DNA from: an uncultured Clostridium sp.
GTDB taxonomy: Bacteria > Bacillota > Clostridia > TANB77 > CAG-508
Reading direction: 5' to 3'
Assembly (NCBI GenBank): GCA_900556975.1
Contig: USQZ01000029.1
Location: 1 to 21,834, forward strand
Length of the DNA stretch: 21,834 bases
The translations under genes were made by a program, and so were the position numbers. How positions within the stretch are numbered: position 1 is the stretch's first letter; each line of letters opens with the position of its first letter. This document shows, in pieces, positions 13,690-21,783 of this stretch. The notes under the pieces were generated by a model. That model ran no database searches. It was given only the letters and a program-made list of their open reading frames with translations, and had not been told where the DNA came from.

Positions 13690-16296
13690 ATGGCAGAACT
13701 ATCACCAATGATGCAACACTACATGGAAAAAAAGGAAGAATACAAAGACTGCATACTATTTTACAGACTAGGCGACTTTTATGAAATGTTTTTCGACGAC
13801 GCAATAACAGCATCAAGAGAACTAGAAATAACGCTAACAGGAAGAGCATGTGGACTTGAAGAAAGAGCACCAATGTGCGGAGTACCATTCCATGCAGCAG
13901 ACATGTACATAGCAAAACTAATATCAAAAGGCTACAAAGTAGCTATATGCGAACAATTAGAAGATCCTAAAACAGCAAAAGGAATAGTAAAAAGAGACGT
14001 AATAAGAGTTGTGACACCCGGAACAGTAATAGAAAGCAATTTATTAGATGAAAAGAAAAACAACTTTATAATGTCAATAGTAAAAAAAGGATTGTTCTAT
14101 GGAGTAGCTGTATGTGATGTAAGTACAGGAGATTTCTTAGCAACGCAAATAACAGAAGAAAATAATTTTGAAAAATTATTAGACGAAATTGCAAGATTTA
14201 TGCCAGTTGAAATAATAACAAATAGAATGATGTATGAATCTGAAAAAGAGATTTCAAGAATAAAAGACAGAATAGATGTATGTATATCCAATACTGAGGA
14301 AGAAAGTTTTTCAGAAGAAACAGACTTTTTAGAAAAAATGTATACATTTAAAAATGAAACTGGAAAAAATCTAAAAGATAATTTATTTGCAGTTACAGCA
14401 ATAAATGGATTAACAGCGTATTTGAGTGCAACACAAAAAATAAAATTAGATCATATTAACACAATTGAATTATATAGAACAACTAAATACATGGCTTTAG
14501 ATGTAAATGCTAGAAGAAACTTAGAATTAACAGATAGAATGAGAGATAAATCTAAAAAAGGAACACTTTTATGGGTATTAGATAAAACATCAACATCAAT
14601 GGGCGGAAGAATGTTAAGAAGATGGATTAATGATCCATTAGTTGATGTAAAAGAAATAAATGAAAGACTTGAAGCTGTAAAAGAGTTGAAAGAAAACATG
14701 ATTCTAAGAGGAGATATCATAGAAACATTAAATAAAGTATATGATATTGAAAGACTTGCAGGAAGAATTTCATATGGAAATGCAAATGCAAGAGATTTAA
14801 TATCTTTGAAAAATTCATTAAGCAAATTACCAGAATTAAAACAAGAATTAAGTCAAACTGAATCACCAATGCTAAGAGAAATGTATGCAGAACTTGATGA
14901 ACTAAAAGATATTACAGAATTAATTGAAAAATCAATTGTGGAAGATCCACCAATAACTATAAAAGAAGGTGGAATAATCAAAACAGGATATGATGAAGAA
15001 ATTGATGAATGTAAAAGAGCAGCAATAGAAGGAAAAAGCTGGCTTGTAAACATTGAAGCAAAAGAAAGAGAATTAACAGGAATTAAAAATTTAAAAGTAG
15101 GATATACAAAAGTTTTTGGATATTACATAGAAGTTACTAAATCATTTTTGAAACAGGTACCAACAGACAGATATATAAGAAAACAAACTTTAACAGGAGC
15201 AGAAAGATTTATAACAGAAGAATTAAAGTCAATTGAGGATAAAGTTCTAGGCGCAGAAGAAAGAATAATCACATTAGAGTATGAAGAATTTGTAAAAATA
15301 AGAACGAAAATATCATCACAAATAGAAAGATTACAAAAATCAGCAACAGTTGTTGCCATAGTTGATGTATTAAATGACTTTGCAACAGTAGCCGAAGATT
15401 ATGAATATTGTATGCCAACAGTAGATGATGAAGATGAAATCTTAATAAAAGACGGACGTCATCCAGTAATTGAAAGAATGATAGATGGCGGATCATTTGT
15501 TGAAAATGACACATATTTAAATAGAAGAGATGACAGATTATCAATTATAACAGGACCAAATATGGCCGGAAAATCAACATATATGAGACAAGTAGCATTA
15601 ATAACATTGATGGCTCAAATAGGAAGCTTTGTACCAGCAAGTTCAGCTAAAATTGGAGTAGTTGATAAAATTTTCACAAGAGTTGGAGCATCAGACGATT
15701 TAAGTATGGGACAAAGTACTTTTATGGTTGAGATGTCAGAGGTCGCAAACATATTAAAAAATGCAACTAAAAACAGCTTGGTAATATTAGATGAAATAGG
15801 AAGAGGAACATCAACATATGATGGACTAGCAATAGCATGGGCAGTAGCTGAGTATATTGCAGATACAAATAATATTGGTTGTAAAACATTATTTGCAACA
15901 CATTATCATGAATTAACTTCATTAGAAGAAAAATTAGATGGAGTACGAAATTATCAAATAGCAGTAAAAGAAAAAGGAGAAGATGTAATTTTCTTAAGAA
16001 AAATTATACCAGGTGGAACAGACGAAAGTTATGGTATTCACGTAGCAAAATTAGCAGGTGCTCCTAAAAAAATGTTAACAAGAGCAAATGAGATATTGAA
16101 AACTTTAGAAAAAAAGGTTAGAATTAAAGAGCAAAAAGAAGAAAAAGAAATGAAGAAGCAAGTATCTGGACAATTAGATATGTACAATTATAAATTAGCA
16201 GATATTGCATCTGAATTAGACAAAATTGATGTAAACGAATTAACACCAATTGATGCACTAAATACAATAGTCAAAATAAAAGAAAAAATGAAATAG
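13690..16296 (+). CDS. mutS: DNA mismatch repair protein MutS
   Basis: An 868-residue mismatch sensor of normal length. The mismatch-wedging motif F-x-E is Phe30-Tyr31-Glu32 in GDFYEMFF. Connector, lever and clamp domains follow. The ATPase has Walker A GPNMAGKST (622-630), an ST...DD-SMGQSTF segment and Walker B LVILDEIGRGTSTYDG (Asp701, Glu702), then a helix-turn-helix dimer end. The start at 13690 follows AAGGAGG. The first 84 codons are shifted: 17 C-ending against 7 T-ending codons, and leucine is CTA six times, CTT once, TTA never. A later stretch (about 14400-14640) shows roughly 4 C-ending against 21 T-ending. mutL, often next, is absent; a zinc-ribbon membrane protein follows after 12 bases. 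Confidence 0.97.
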   Translation: MAELSPMMQHYMEKKEEYKDCILFYRLGDFYEMFFDDAITASRELEITLTGRACGLEERAPMCGVPFHAADMYIAKLISKGYKVAICEQLEDPKTAKGIVKRDVIRVVTPGTVIESNLLDEKKNNFIMSIVKKGLFYGVAVCDVSTGDFLATQITEENNFEKLLDEIARFMPVEIITNRMMYESEKEISRIKDRIDVCISNTEEESFSEETDFLEKMYTFKNETGKNLKDNLFAVTAINGLTAYLSATQKIKLDHINTIELYRTTKYMALDVNARRNLELTDRMRDKSKKGTLLWVLDKTSTSMGGRMLRRWINDPLVDVKEINERLEAVKELKENMILRGDIIETLNKVYDIERLAGRISYGNANARDLISLKNSLSKLPELKQELSQTESPMLREMYAELDELKDITELIEKSIVEDPPITIKEGGIIKTGYDEEIDECKRAAIEGKSWLVNIEAKERELTGIKNLKVGYTKVFGYYIEVTKSFLKQVPTDRYIRKQTLTGAERFITEELKSIEDKVLGAEERIITLEYEEFVKIRTKISSQIERLQKSATVVAIVDVLNDFATVAEDYEYCMPTVDDEDEILIKDGRHPVIERMIDGGSFVENDTYLNRRDDRLSIITGPNMAGKSTYMRQVALITLMAQIGSFVPASSAKIGVVDKIFTRVGASDDLSMGQSTFMVEMSEVANILKNATKNSLVILDEIGRGTSTYDGLAIAWAVAEYIADTNNIGCKTLFATHYHELTSLEEKLDGVRNYQIAVKEKGEDVIFLRKIIPGGTDESYGIHVAKLAGAPKKMLTRANEILKTLEKKVRIKEQKEEKEMKKQVSGQLDMYNYKLADIASELDKIDVNELTPIDALNTIVKIKEKMK

Positions 16297-16308
16297 GAGG
16301 GTCAAAAA

Positions 16309-17094
16309 ATGAAATGCCCAAAATGTAATGAAGAAATCGCAGATGGAGCTAAATTCTGTACAAAATGTGGAGTTAATATTGAAGAAGAAAAAGCAAGAAT
16401 TGCTGAAGAAAATGAAAGAAAGCAAAAAGAAGAAGAGGCAAGAAAAAAAGAAATTGAAGACAGAAAAAAATTAGAAGAAATTAGAAAGCAAGAAGAATTA
16501 AAAAGAGAAGAAGAAATAAAAGAAGCAGAAAAGGAAGAAGCAATTCGAAAAGCTAAAGAAGAGGGAATAGAATTAGAAATAATCGATAAAAAGCCAGAAC
16601 CAGAGCCAGAAGAAAAGCCAGTAGAATTTAAAAAGAAAGAAGAAGCTCCCAAAAAGAAAAAACAAAAAGTAAAAATTAAGAAAAATATATTTCAAGTAAT
16701 AATTAATAAATTGATTTTTATAATAATAGTTGCAGCTTTAATAATAGGTGGAGTATATTATTGCTATACTCAAGATTTATTACCTGAATTTGCTCAAAAC
16801 CAAGTAAAAGAATTCGATGAAACATTGCAAAATGTAATAAAATTAAATAATGAAGTAAATGATAAAAAGAAAAGCACAACAACATCAGCAGATGAAAATA
16901 AAACAGACTTAGAAGAAAGTAAAAACGAAACAAATTCAGTAGACGTAAAAGAAAATAAGAACGAAACTAATTCAGTTGCCGAAAATAAAAACGAAGTAAA
17001 TACAGTAAATGAAAATAAAACGGATTCAACAGAAAATAAAAATGAAGCAGATTCAGTAAATACAAGTAATATAGCGCCAGTTGAAAATTTGTAA
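16309..17094 (+). CDS. Zinc-ribbon, coiled-coil, single-pass membrane protein
   Basis: A 261-residue protein of unknown function. Order of parts: zinc ribbon CPKC-CTKC (Cys3, Cys6, Cys17, Cys20), a long charged Glu/Lys/Arg coiled coil (about 23-88), a PEPEPEEKP spacer (about 96-104), a basic stretch, one membrane helix (about 127-151), a short region, then an Asn/Glu/Lys/Thr-rich tail with repeated ENKNE/NSV units (about 196-255). The zinc ribbon should face the cytoplasm and the repeats the outside. Clostridia have many such zinc_ribbon membrane proteins, usually unassigned. GGAGGG places the start at 16309, 12 bases after mutS, so it is probably co-transcribed, though a link to mismatch repair is not implied. 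Confidence 0.75.
   Translation: MKCPKCNEEIADGAKFCTKCGVNIEEEKARIAEENERKQKEEEARKKEIEDRKKLEEIRKQEELKREEEIKEAEKEEAIRKAKEEGIELEIIDKKPEPEPEEKPVEFKKKEEAPKKKKQKVKIKKNIFQVIINKLIFIIIVAALIIGGVYYCYTQDLLPEFAQNQVKEFDETLQNVIKLNNEVNDKKKSTTTSADENKTDLEESKNETNSVDVKENKNETNSVAENKNEVNTVNENKTDSTENKNEADSVNTSNIAPVENL
16896..17072 (+). repeat. Coding tandem repeats (ENKNE units)
   Basis: Degenerate 24-36 base units encode about five imperfect copies of an Asn-Lys-Asn-Glu, Asn-Ser-Val pattern in the outer tail of the zinc-ribbon protein. The units start with GAAAATAAAA-like strings and are prone to length change by slippage. Confidence 0.6.
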
Positions 17095-17148
17095 ACAAAA
17101 TATAATATTAAATATGAAAAAAATATGAAAAAAAAATGAAAAAAACTA

Positions 17149-17177
17149 TTGTTAAAAATAATAATTAGTGATATAAA
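17149..17177 (+). promoter_or_regulatory. Promoter of the surface-protein/sortase operon
   Basis: TTGTTA (17149-17154) and TATAAA (17172-17177) are exactly 17 bases apart, about 47 bases before the start codon of the LAYTG protein. The preceding 17110-17146 is a simple ATGAAAAAA repeat tract. Confidence 0.55.
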
Positions 17178-17224
17178 TATTTCATGTTAAAAATTCATGA
17201 GAAAAAATGTAGGAGGAAAGAGTA

Positions 17225-17749
17225 ATGAAAAAAATAATATCAATTGCTTTATTAATAGTAGTTCTTTTAGGAACACTAGCTGTAAATGTAAATGCAGCAA
17301 CAACAGATTCAGTTAATGAAATATATACAATAGGATCAAAGTATGGAATGACAGAAAATGACAAACAACAATTACAAAACTTTATAGACAGAAATGGAAT
17401 AACAGAAGCTCAAGCAGCAAAATTAGTAGAAAAAGCTAAGGAAGCTGAACAAGTTATGGTATCAGCTGGAAAAACAAAATACAGCGAATTAACTACAGCT
17501 CAAAAAGACAAATTAAAAGAAATTGCTAATTCAGCAGCAAGTGAAATAGGAGTTTCATTAGTATTCAAAACAAAAAGCGTTGAAATCTGGAAAGATGGTA
17601 AAAAAGTATTAGTAGTAACAAATAATGATGGAAAATTAGCATATACAGGAAATACAGCTAATGTTGTAGCAATAGCAGTATCTTCAATTGCAGTAGTTGC
17701 CCTAGCTGCTATTATAGTAAATAAAAGAGTAGCTGCAAAAGCAGAATAA
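17225..17749 (+). CDS. Sortase-anchored surface protein with LAYTG motif
   Basis: A 174-residue exported protein. It has a classical signal peptide (cleavage expected after VNA at 24), a small helical Gln/Lys-rich domain (about 33-108), a short beta segment ending in IWKDGKKVLVV, then a C-terminal sorting signal. That signal is LAYTG (138-142), a hydrophobic span and the basic tail NKRVAAKAE. The motif is a variant of LPXTG with Ala for Pro and Tyr at the variable position. The sortase gene 12 bases downstream is the obvious partner. AGGAGG precedes ATG at 17225. I recall similar small LAYTG proteins beside class D-type sortases in Clostridia, but know of no established function. Confidence 0.82.
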   Translation: MKKIISIALLIVVLLGTLAVNVNAATTDSVNEIYTIGSKYGMTENDKQQLQNFIDRNGITEAQAAKLVEKAKEAEQVMVSAGKTKYSELTTAQKDKLKEIANSAASEIGVSLVFKTKSVEIWKDGKKVLVVTNNDGKLAYTGNTANVVAIAVSSIAVVALAAIIVNKRVAAKAE

Positions 17750-17761
17750 TAAAGGAATAAT

Positions 17762-18367
17762 ATGCAATATGCTATAAAAGCAACTATTAAAAAAGTAATA
17801 GTTGCTTTTTTAATTGTTATTGTCTTTTTTGGATTAATAAATATTTTTTTAGGGCAACAAATTAATCTAAATATATCCTTAATTAATAAAATGGCAATAG
17901 ATAAAAGTGCTAAAAAAGAAGAAATAATGGCAATAGATACCAATACAAATAAAATTCAAAATTATCCAGAATATGGAGCACAATATGCAACAATAGAAAT
18001 CCCAAGAATCGACGTTAATCTACCAGTTTATTTTGGAAGTACACTAGATGTTTTGAAAAATGGTGTAGGACATGATAGTGCAAGCTATTTTCCAGGCGAA
18101 GGCGGATCAATAATATATATGGGACATAATTCTAAGAATGCATTTAGAAGATTTTCTGAACTAAAAAAAGGTGATGAAATAACTGTAAAAACATCTTATG
18201 GAGATTTTACATATAAAATATACGATATGAAATTAATTGAGGAAACAGACTTAGATGCATTACCAATTCAAAAGGATGAAGAAATATTAATGTGTTATAC
18301 ATGCTACCCATTTAATAATATTGGATATGCCACACAAAGATATGTGGTATATGCAAAACCAATTTAA
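17762..18367 (+). CDS. Sortase (class D-like)
   Basis: A 201-residue membrane-bound transpeptidase with an N-terminal anchor (about 11-30) and an external sortase barrel. The catalytic residues are visible: His122 in YMGHNSKNAF, Cys181 in the TCYP motif (CYTCYPF) and Arg193 in ATQRYVVYA. Cys178, three residues before the catalytic cysteine, is extra. The TCYP and N-terminal anchor resemble class D enzymes. It should cleave the LAYTG motif of the preceding gene product and attach it to the cell wall or to another protein. AAAGGA lies at suitable distance before ATG at 17762. Assignment as sortase is firm; the class is tentative. Confidence 0.9.
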   Translation: MQYAIKATIKKVIVAFLIVIVFFGLINIFLGQQINLNISLINKMAIDKSAKKEEIMAIDTNTNKIQNYPEYGAQYATIEIPRIDVNLPVYFGSTLDVLKNGVGHDSASYFPGEGGSIIYMGHNSKNAFRRFSELKKGDEITVKTSYGDFTYKIYDMKLIEETDLDALPIQKDEEILMCYTCYPFNNIGYATQRYVVYAKPI

Positions 18368-18382
18368 TGTGAGGAAGAGTAC

Positions 18383-19240
18383 ATGAAAAAAGTAATAGAA
18401 ACAATCATAAAAATTATATTAGTTATATTATTATTTATAACTATTTTTGCATTTGGAATATTAAATATATTATCAAATACAATATTGAACCAAGAATATA
18501 CATTAAATAAACTAGAAGAAACAAATTATTATGCAAATATATATTCACAAATTAAATCAGATTTTAGAAATTATATATATCAATCAGGACTAGATGAAAA
18601 TGTAATTGAAGACATAGTAACACCAGAAGAAGTAAAAAATGAAACTAGAAAAATAATTGTAGGAATATATAATGGATTACATGAAGATGTTGATACTACT
18701 AAGATTCACGATAGGTTAAATGATAATATAAACAAAAGCTTAGAAGGAAAGAAAATTGATAGTCAAACTCAAGAAGCGATAAATACATTCGTTAATCAAA
18801 TAGTAGACCAATATCAAGAAACAATAACTAAAACAGAATACGAAAACCCAATATACAAAAACTTTTCAAAAATACAAAAAATAGTTAATAAAGGTAAAAA
18901 AATTACAATATTATTAGCCGTAACACTAGGAGCATTAATAATTATTACATATTACAAAAAAATATTTAAAAACATTGCATACCTAGGTACAGCACTATTC
19001 AGTGATGGAATAGCATATATATTTTTAGATATGTATATATCAAAAAAAGTCGATATTGAAAATCTTACAATATTAAATGATGCAATAACAATAACGTTAA
19101 GAGAATACTTACAAAGCATTTTAAAAGAAATATTTTTATATGGTGGAATATTATTAATAATTGGATTAGCACTAATAATTTTAGGAAATACAATTCATGG
19201 ATTAAAATATTATAGTAAAAAAAGAAAAAGTGCACATTGA
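18383..19240 (+). CDS. Multi-pass membrane protein of unknown function
   Basis: A 285-residue protein I do not recognise. One membrane segment lies near the N-terminus (about 9-31). A long charged, probably helical external region follows (about 35-170), with many Asn, Asp and Glu residues and a YQETITK stretch. Three further membrane segments lie at about 173-190, 197-215 and 249-271, and the basic tail YYSKKRKSAH ends in the cytoplasm. GTGAGGAAG precedes ATG at 18383, 15 bases after the sortase, so it is the third gene of that operon. It may help assemble or hold the sorted protein, but this is inference from position only. Confidence 0.75.
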   Translation: MKKVIETIIKIILVILLFITIFAFGILNILSNTILNQEYTLNKLEETNYYANIYSQIKSDFRNYIYQSGLDENVIEDIVTPEEVKNETRKIIVGIYNGLHEDVDTTKIHDRLNDNINKSLEGKKIDSQTQEAINTFVNQIVDQYQETITKTEYENPIYKNFSKIQKIVNKGKKITILLAVTLGALIIITYYKKIFKNIAYLGTALFSDGIAYIFLDMYISKKVDIENLTILNDAITITLREYLQSILKEIFLYGGILLIIGLALIILGNTIHGLKYYSKKRKSAH

Positions 19241-19253
19241 TGTGCACTTTTTT
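19226..19253 (+). terminator. Terminator overlapping the last codons and stop
   Basis: AAAAGTGCAC (19226-19235) and GTGCACTTTT (19242-19251) form a 10-bp perfect stem whose loop contains the TGA stop (19238-19240), followed by further T residues. It ends the sortase operon while the coding sequence supplies the left arm. Confidence 0.92.
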
Positions 19254-19377
19254 CATGCAATATGAATGTTCATCATACATCCTAGAATATTAAACAATAC
19301 TACATAAAAATTAGAAATTAATTTGAAAAAATTCATATGCAATAAATTAAAGATATATTACAATTTGATGTCAAATA

Positions 19378-19406
19378 TTGAAAAAGAAACTTATTATCAA
19401 TATAAT
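19378..19406 (+). promoter_or_regulatory. Promoter of the vWA protein gene
   Basis: TTGAAA (19378-19383) and a perfect TATAAT (19401-19406) are 17 bases apart, 27 bases before the start codon, so the leader is short. Confidence 0.65.
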
Positions 19407-19432
19407 TAAAAAAAACGTATGTGAGGAAAAAG

Positions 19433-21166
19433 ATGAATAGTAAATATAATTCAAAAGGAATAACTTTATTAGTATTAGTAATAACTGTTGTTATTATGCT
19501 ATTATTAGCAGCGATTGTAATTAATTATACATTAGGAGATAATGGCATTTTTGAAGAAACTCAAAAAAGTAAATACATGACGTATGTACAAGCATTAGAT
19601 GATACAATAAAAGCATACACACTAAAAAATGATGATCCATATTCATCATCAAAAAAAACAATATCAGATTTAGTTAATGAAGGAATGTTAATTAAAATAA
19701 ATTTAGATGGTGGAAAATCAATTTATTATGTAACAAATGAAGGAATAAATAAACTAGGTTTAAGTGGCAAATTGAAAAACAAAACTAACTTAGAAGATGA
19801 ATTTAGAAATCTAACAGATTGGCCGGAGAATAAATTTAAAACAGTTGAGGATTTGTATCCTTATGGAGTTTTTGTTACAGATAATGATTTGAATGCTGCA
19901 TATTTATATAAGAAAACATACGGAAAATTGTTTAACTTTGGAGTAGAAAGTCAAATAGCAGATAATGGAACATATAATGGCAGATTAATTAATATATATC
20001 CAAAACAAATTGTTGACTCTGAACAAGAAGTTGTAATCCTTGTAGATAGAACAATAAGTATGGCACTTGATATTGCTGAATCAGGCGATTATATGCCAGT
20101 AGTTGTTGATTCAAATGGAAATTTTGACTATGAAGCAGGATATAGTAAAACAAGATGGTCACTTACAGTAGATACTTTAGACAGATTTATAGATAAATAT
20201 TTAAGCAATAACAAAAGACAAAAGAAAAAAGTTACTATCATAACATATTATGGATATGAATACGGAGCAGATGGCTTAGCATTGTCAAACTTAGGAACAT
20301 TTACTAGTCCAAGTGAAGCTAAAAAATCATATAGTAAAATATTTAATATTGCCCAATATAGAACAATTTTAGATGAATTGAAAGAAAAAGGAGCTTTAAA
20401 ATGTGGAGTACCATTAAGTTATTATTCTGCAAAGTCACATAAATATCAAATCTATTTAACAAATTCACAAGATTCAAGCTTAAGAAGTGCAGCAAGTACG
20501 ACAATATTTAAAAATGGAGCACCATCATTAGGTTCAGGAACCTGTACACCAAATGCATTAAAATATGCATATGAATATGTATCTGGAAAAAGCGAGGAAC
20601 CAACAAATGTTGTTCTACTAACAGATGGTGATGCAAATACATTTATGGACGATAATGGAAAGTGGTATGGCAGTACACAAACAATTAAAGATAAAACTAA
20701 AGAATATGCTCAAAAAATAGTAGGTATAACTAAGGCAGGATATCAGACAACATTATACGGGGTAGCTGTATCTACAGATGCAACAGCATCATCATTCCAA
20801 TCTGACCTTGGTGCATACTTAACTAAATATTTCTCGGCAACAGATGCAAGCAGTTTATTAGATAGCTTTAATACAATATTAAAAGACGTTGATAAAGATA
20901 ATTCATCAGCAATAACAGAAGGAAAGTTAGAGGATAGTTATAAAGATGTTCAAGAAGTTAAAATTGATGTATACAACAGTGAAGATAAACTAAACACATT
21001 AATTACATATGACTATATGGAAAACGCGCAATACAACTTGCTTGATATATATCAAGACATGAGCATCGACTTGAAAAAAGCGTTCCAAGTCATAGATGAG
21101 AATCCACAAATAACAGAAGAATACGATAAAATAGATGTAACAATATACTATTATGGAGATGACTAA
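19433..21166 (+). CDS. Pilin-like N-terminus fused to von Willebrand A domain
   Basis: A 577-residue exported or membrane-anchored protein. Residues 2-33 resemble a type IV prepilin: short basic leader, KG then ITLLVLVITVVIMLLLAAIV, followed by TLGDNGIF and a helical EETQKSKYMTYVQALDDTI segment. The usual Glu at mature position 5 is Val. A linker (about 64-195) leads to a vWA domain (about 198-490) with a metal-site motif D205-R-T207-I-S209 (Thr in place of the first Ser), GSGTCTPNALKYAYEY (Thr370/372) and LLTDGD (Asp398). The last 90 residues are a separate acidic, beta-rich part. GTG at 19421 is in frame, but GAGGAAAA before ATG at 19433 is the ribosome site. Probably an adhesin or pilus-tip type protein; no pilus genes are in the window. 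Confidence 0.8.
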   Translation: MNSKYNSKGITLLVLVITVVIMLLLAAIVINYTLGDNGIFEETQKSKYMTYVQALDDTIKAYTLKNDDPYSSSKKTISDLVNEGMLIKINLDGGKSIYYVTNEGINKLGLSGKLKNKTNLEDEFRNLTDWPENKFKTVEDLYPYGVFVTDNDLNAAYLYKKTYGKLFNFGVESQIADNGTYNGRLINIYPKQIVDSEQEVVILVDRTISMALDIAESGDYMPVVVDSNGNFDYEAGYSKTRWSLTVDTLDRFIDKYLSNNKRQKKKVTIITYYGYEYGADGLALSNLGTFTSPSEAKKSYSKIFNIAQYRTILDELKEKGALKCGVPLSYYSAKSHKYQIYLTNSQDSSLRSAASTTIFKNGAPSLGSGTCTPNALKYAYEYVSGKSEEPTNVVLLTDGDANTFMDDNGKWYGSTQTIKDKTKEYAQKIVGITKAGYQTTLYGVAVSTDATASSFQSDLGAYLTKYFSATDASSLLDSFNTILKDVDKDNSSAITEGKLEDSYKDVQEVKIDVYNSEDKLNTLITYDYMENAQYNLLDIYQDMSIDLKKAFQVIDENPQITEEYDKIDVTIYYYGDD

Positions 21167-21179
21167 TAAAAAAGCAAAG

Positions 21180-21208
21180 TTGACATAAAAGTAAAGAGGT
21201 AATATAAT
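21180..21208 (+). promoter_or_regulatory. Consensus promoter of the final gene
   Basis: A perfect TTGACA (21180-21185) and perfect TATAAT (21203-21208) with exactly 17 bases between, 45 bases before the start codon. As strong as the sigH promoter. Confidence 0.85.
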
Positions 21209-21253
21209 AGGGACATGCAATAAAATTTATTACAACATAAGGAGGTGCTAACT

Positions 21254-21712
21254 ATGGCAGAAACCAATTTAACGGGAATAGCTATTTCAGTAGAAATGCT
21301 GGAAAAGAGATTCGCAAAAAAGAAAATCGCAGCCAAGTTAGAGAAAGCATTAAAGTCCCAGAAAAAACGGACCAAAAAGCTTTTGAAGGAAGTGAAGGAA
21401 TTCGCGCAGGAAAGTGGACAGAATCCAGATCAACTTATTAAAACGGAGTTTCCAATAAGGTTGAATCTTATGGTGTATGTTATCAATACCTCAATGACCA
21501 TGCTTCTTTCCAATGAGAAAGAAGATAGCTTGGATGCCTTAATCTTATGTTTGTTAACAGAAGAAAACGCCAAGTGGAACATTGAAGCATTTGAAGGAAA
21601 ACTTCATACCATGAGAGAGGATTACAAACTGTACTTAAACCAGGAAAAGTTCAATTCGATGTGCGAAGAAGGAGGCTATCCATATAACAATGGAGGCGGG
21701 TATCTGAGTTAG
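21254..21712 (+). CDS. Hypothetical protein with atypical codon use
   Basis: A 152-residue protein that I do not recognise. The first 70 residues are strongly basic and helical (KRFAKKKIAAKLEKALKSQKK and similar), a hydrophobic patch lies at about 70-87 (RLNLMVYVINTSMTMLL), a helical acidic region follows, and the tail is rich in Gly and Tyr (GGYPYNNGGGYLS). The basic coil suggests nucleic-acid or protein binding, but no motif is diagnostic. An in-frame GTG at 21245 overlaps the spacer after AGGAGG (21239-21244); ATG at 21254 is preferred. Codons such as CAG, CGG, ACC, GCC, TCC and GAG are far more common than in neighbouring genes, pointing to recent acquisition. It has its own consensus promoter and a hairpin 25 bases downstream. 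Confidence 0.65.
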   Translation: MAETNLTGIAISVEMLEKRFAKKKIAAKLEKALKSQKKRTKKLLKEVKEFAQESGQNPDQLIKTEFPIRLNLMVYVINTSMTMLLSNEKEDSLDALILCLLTEENAKWNIEAFEGKLHTMREDYKLYLNQEKFNSMCEEGGYPYNNGGGYLS

Positions 21713-21736
21713 CTCGATAATTTGATCCTTAAAATG

Positions 21737-21776
21737 ATAAATCCTGATTGTCAAAAAATTGACAATCAGGATTTAT
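21737..21776. repeat. Perfect 18-bp inverted repeat
   Basis: Bases 21737-21754 and 21759-21776 are exact reverse complements around an AAAA loop. It begins 25 bases after the stop of the last gene and probably serves as its terminator, although no clean T run follows on the plus strand. Its length and setting also resemble the hairpin at 41-123. Confidence 0.8.
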
Positions 21777-21783
21777 TAAATTA

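Noticed and set aside
13424..13927. A 167-residue hydrophobic reading frame on the minus strand over the start of mutS
   Set aside because: It overlaps the conserved 5' part of mutS and the repeat element, has no ribosome site, and is open because of the T-poor composition of this tract.
16309..16368. Transcription factor role for the zinc-ribbon protein
   Set aside because: The ribbon is followed by a coiled coil and a membrane helix; there is no DNA-binding domain.
19421..19432. GTG start for the vWA protein
   Set aside because: It overlaps the GAGGAAAA ribosome site that serves the ATG at 19433.
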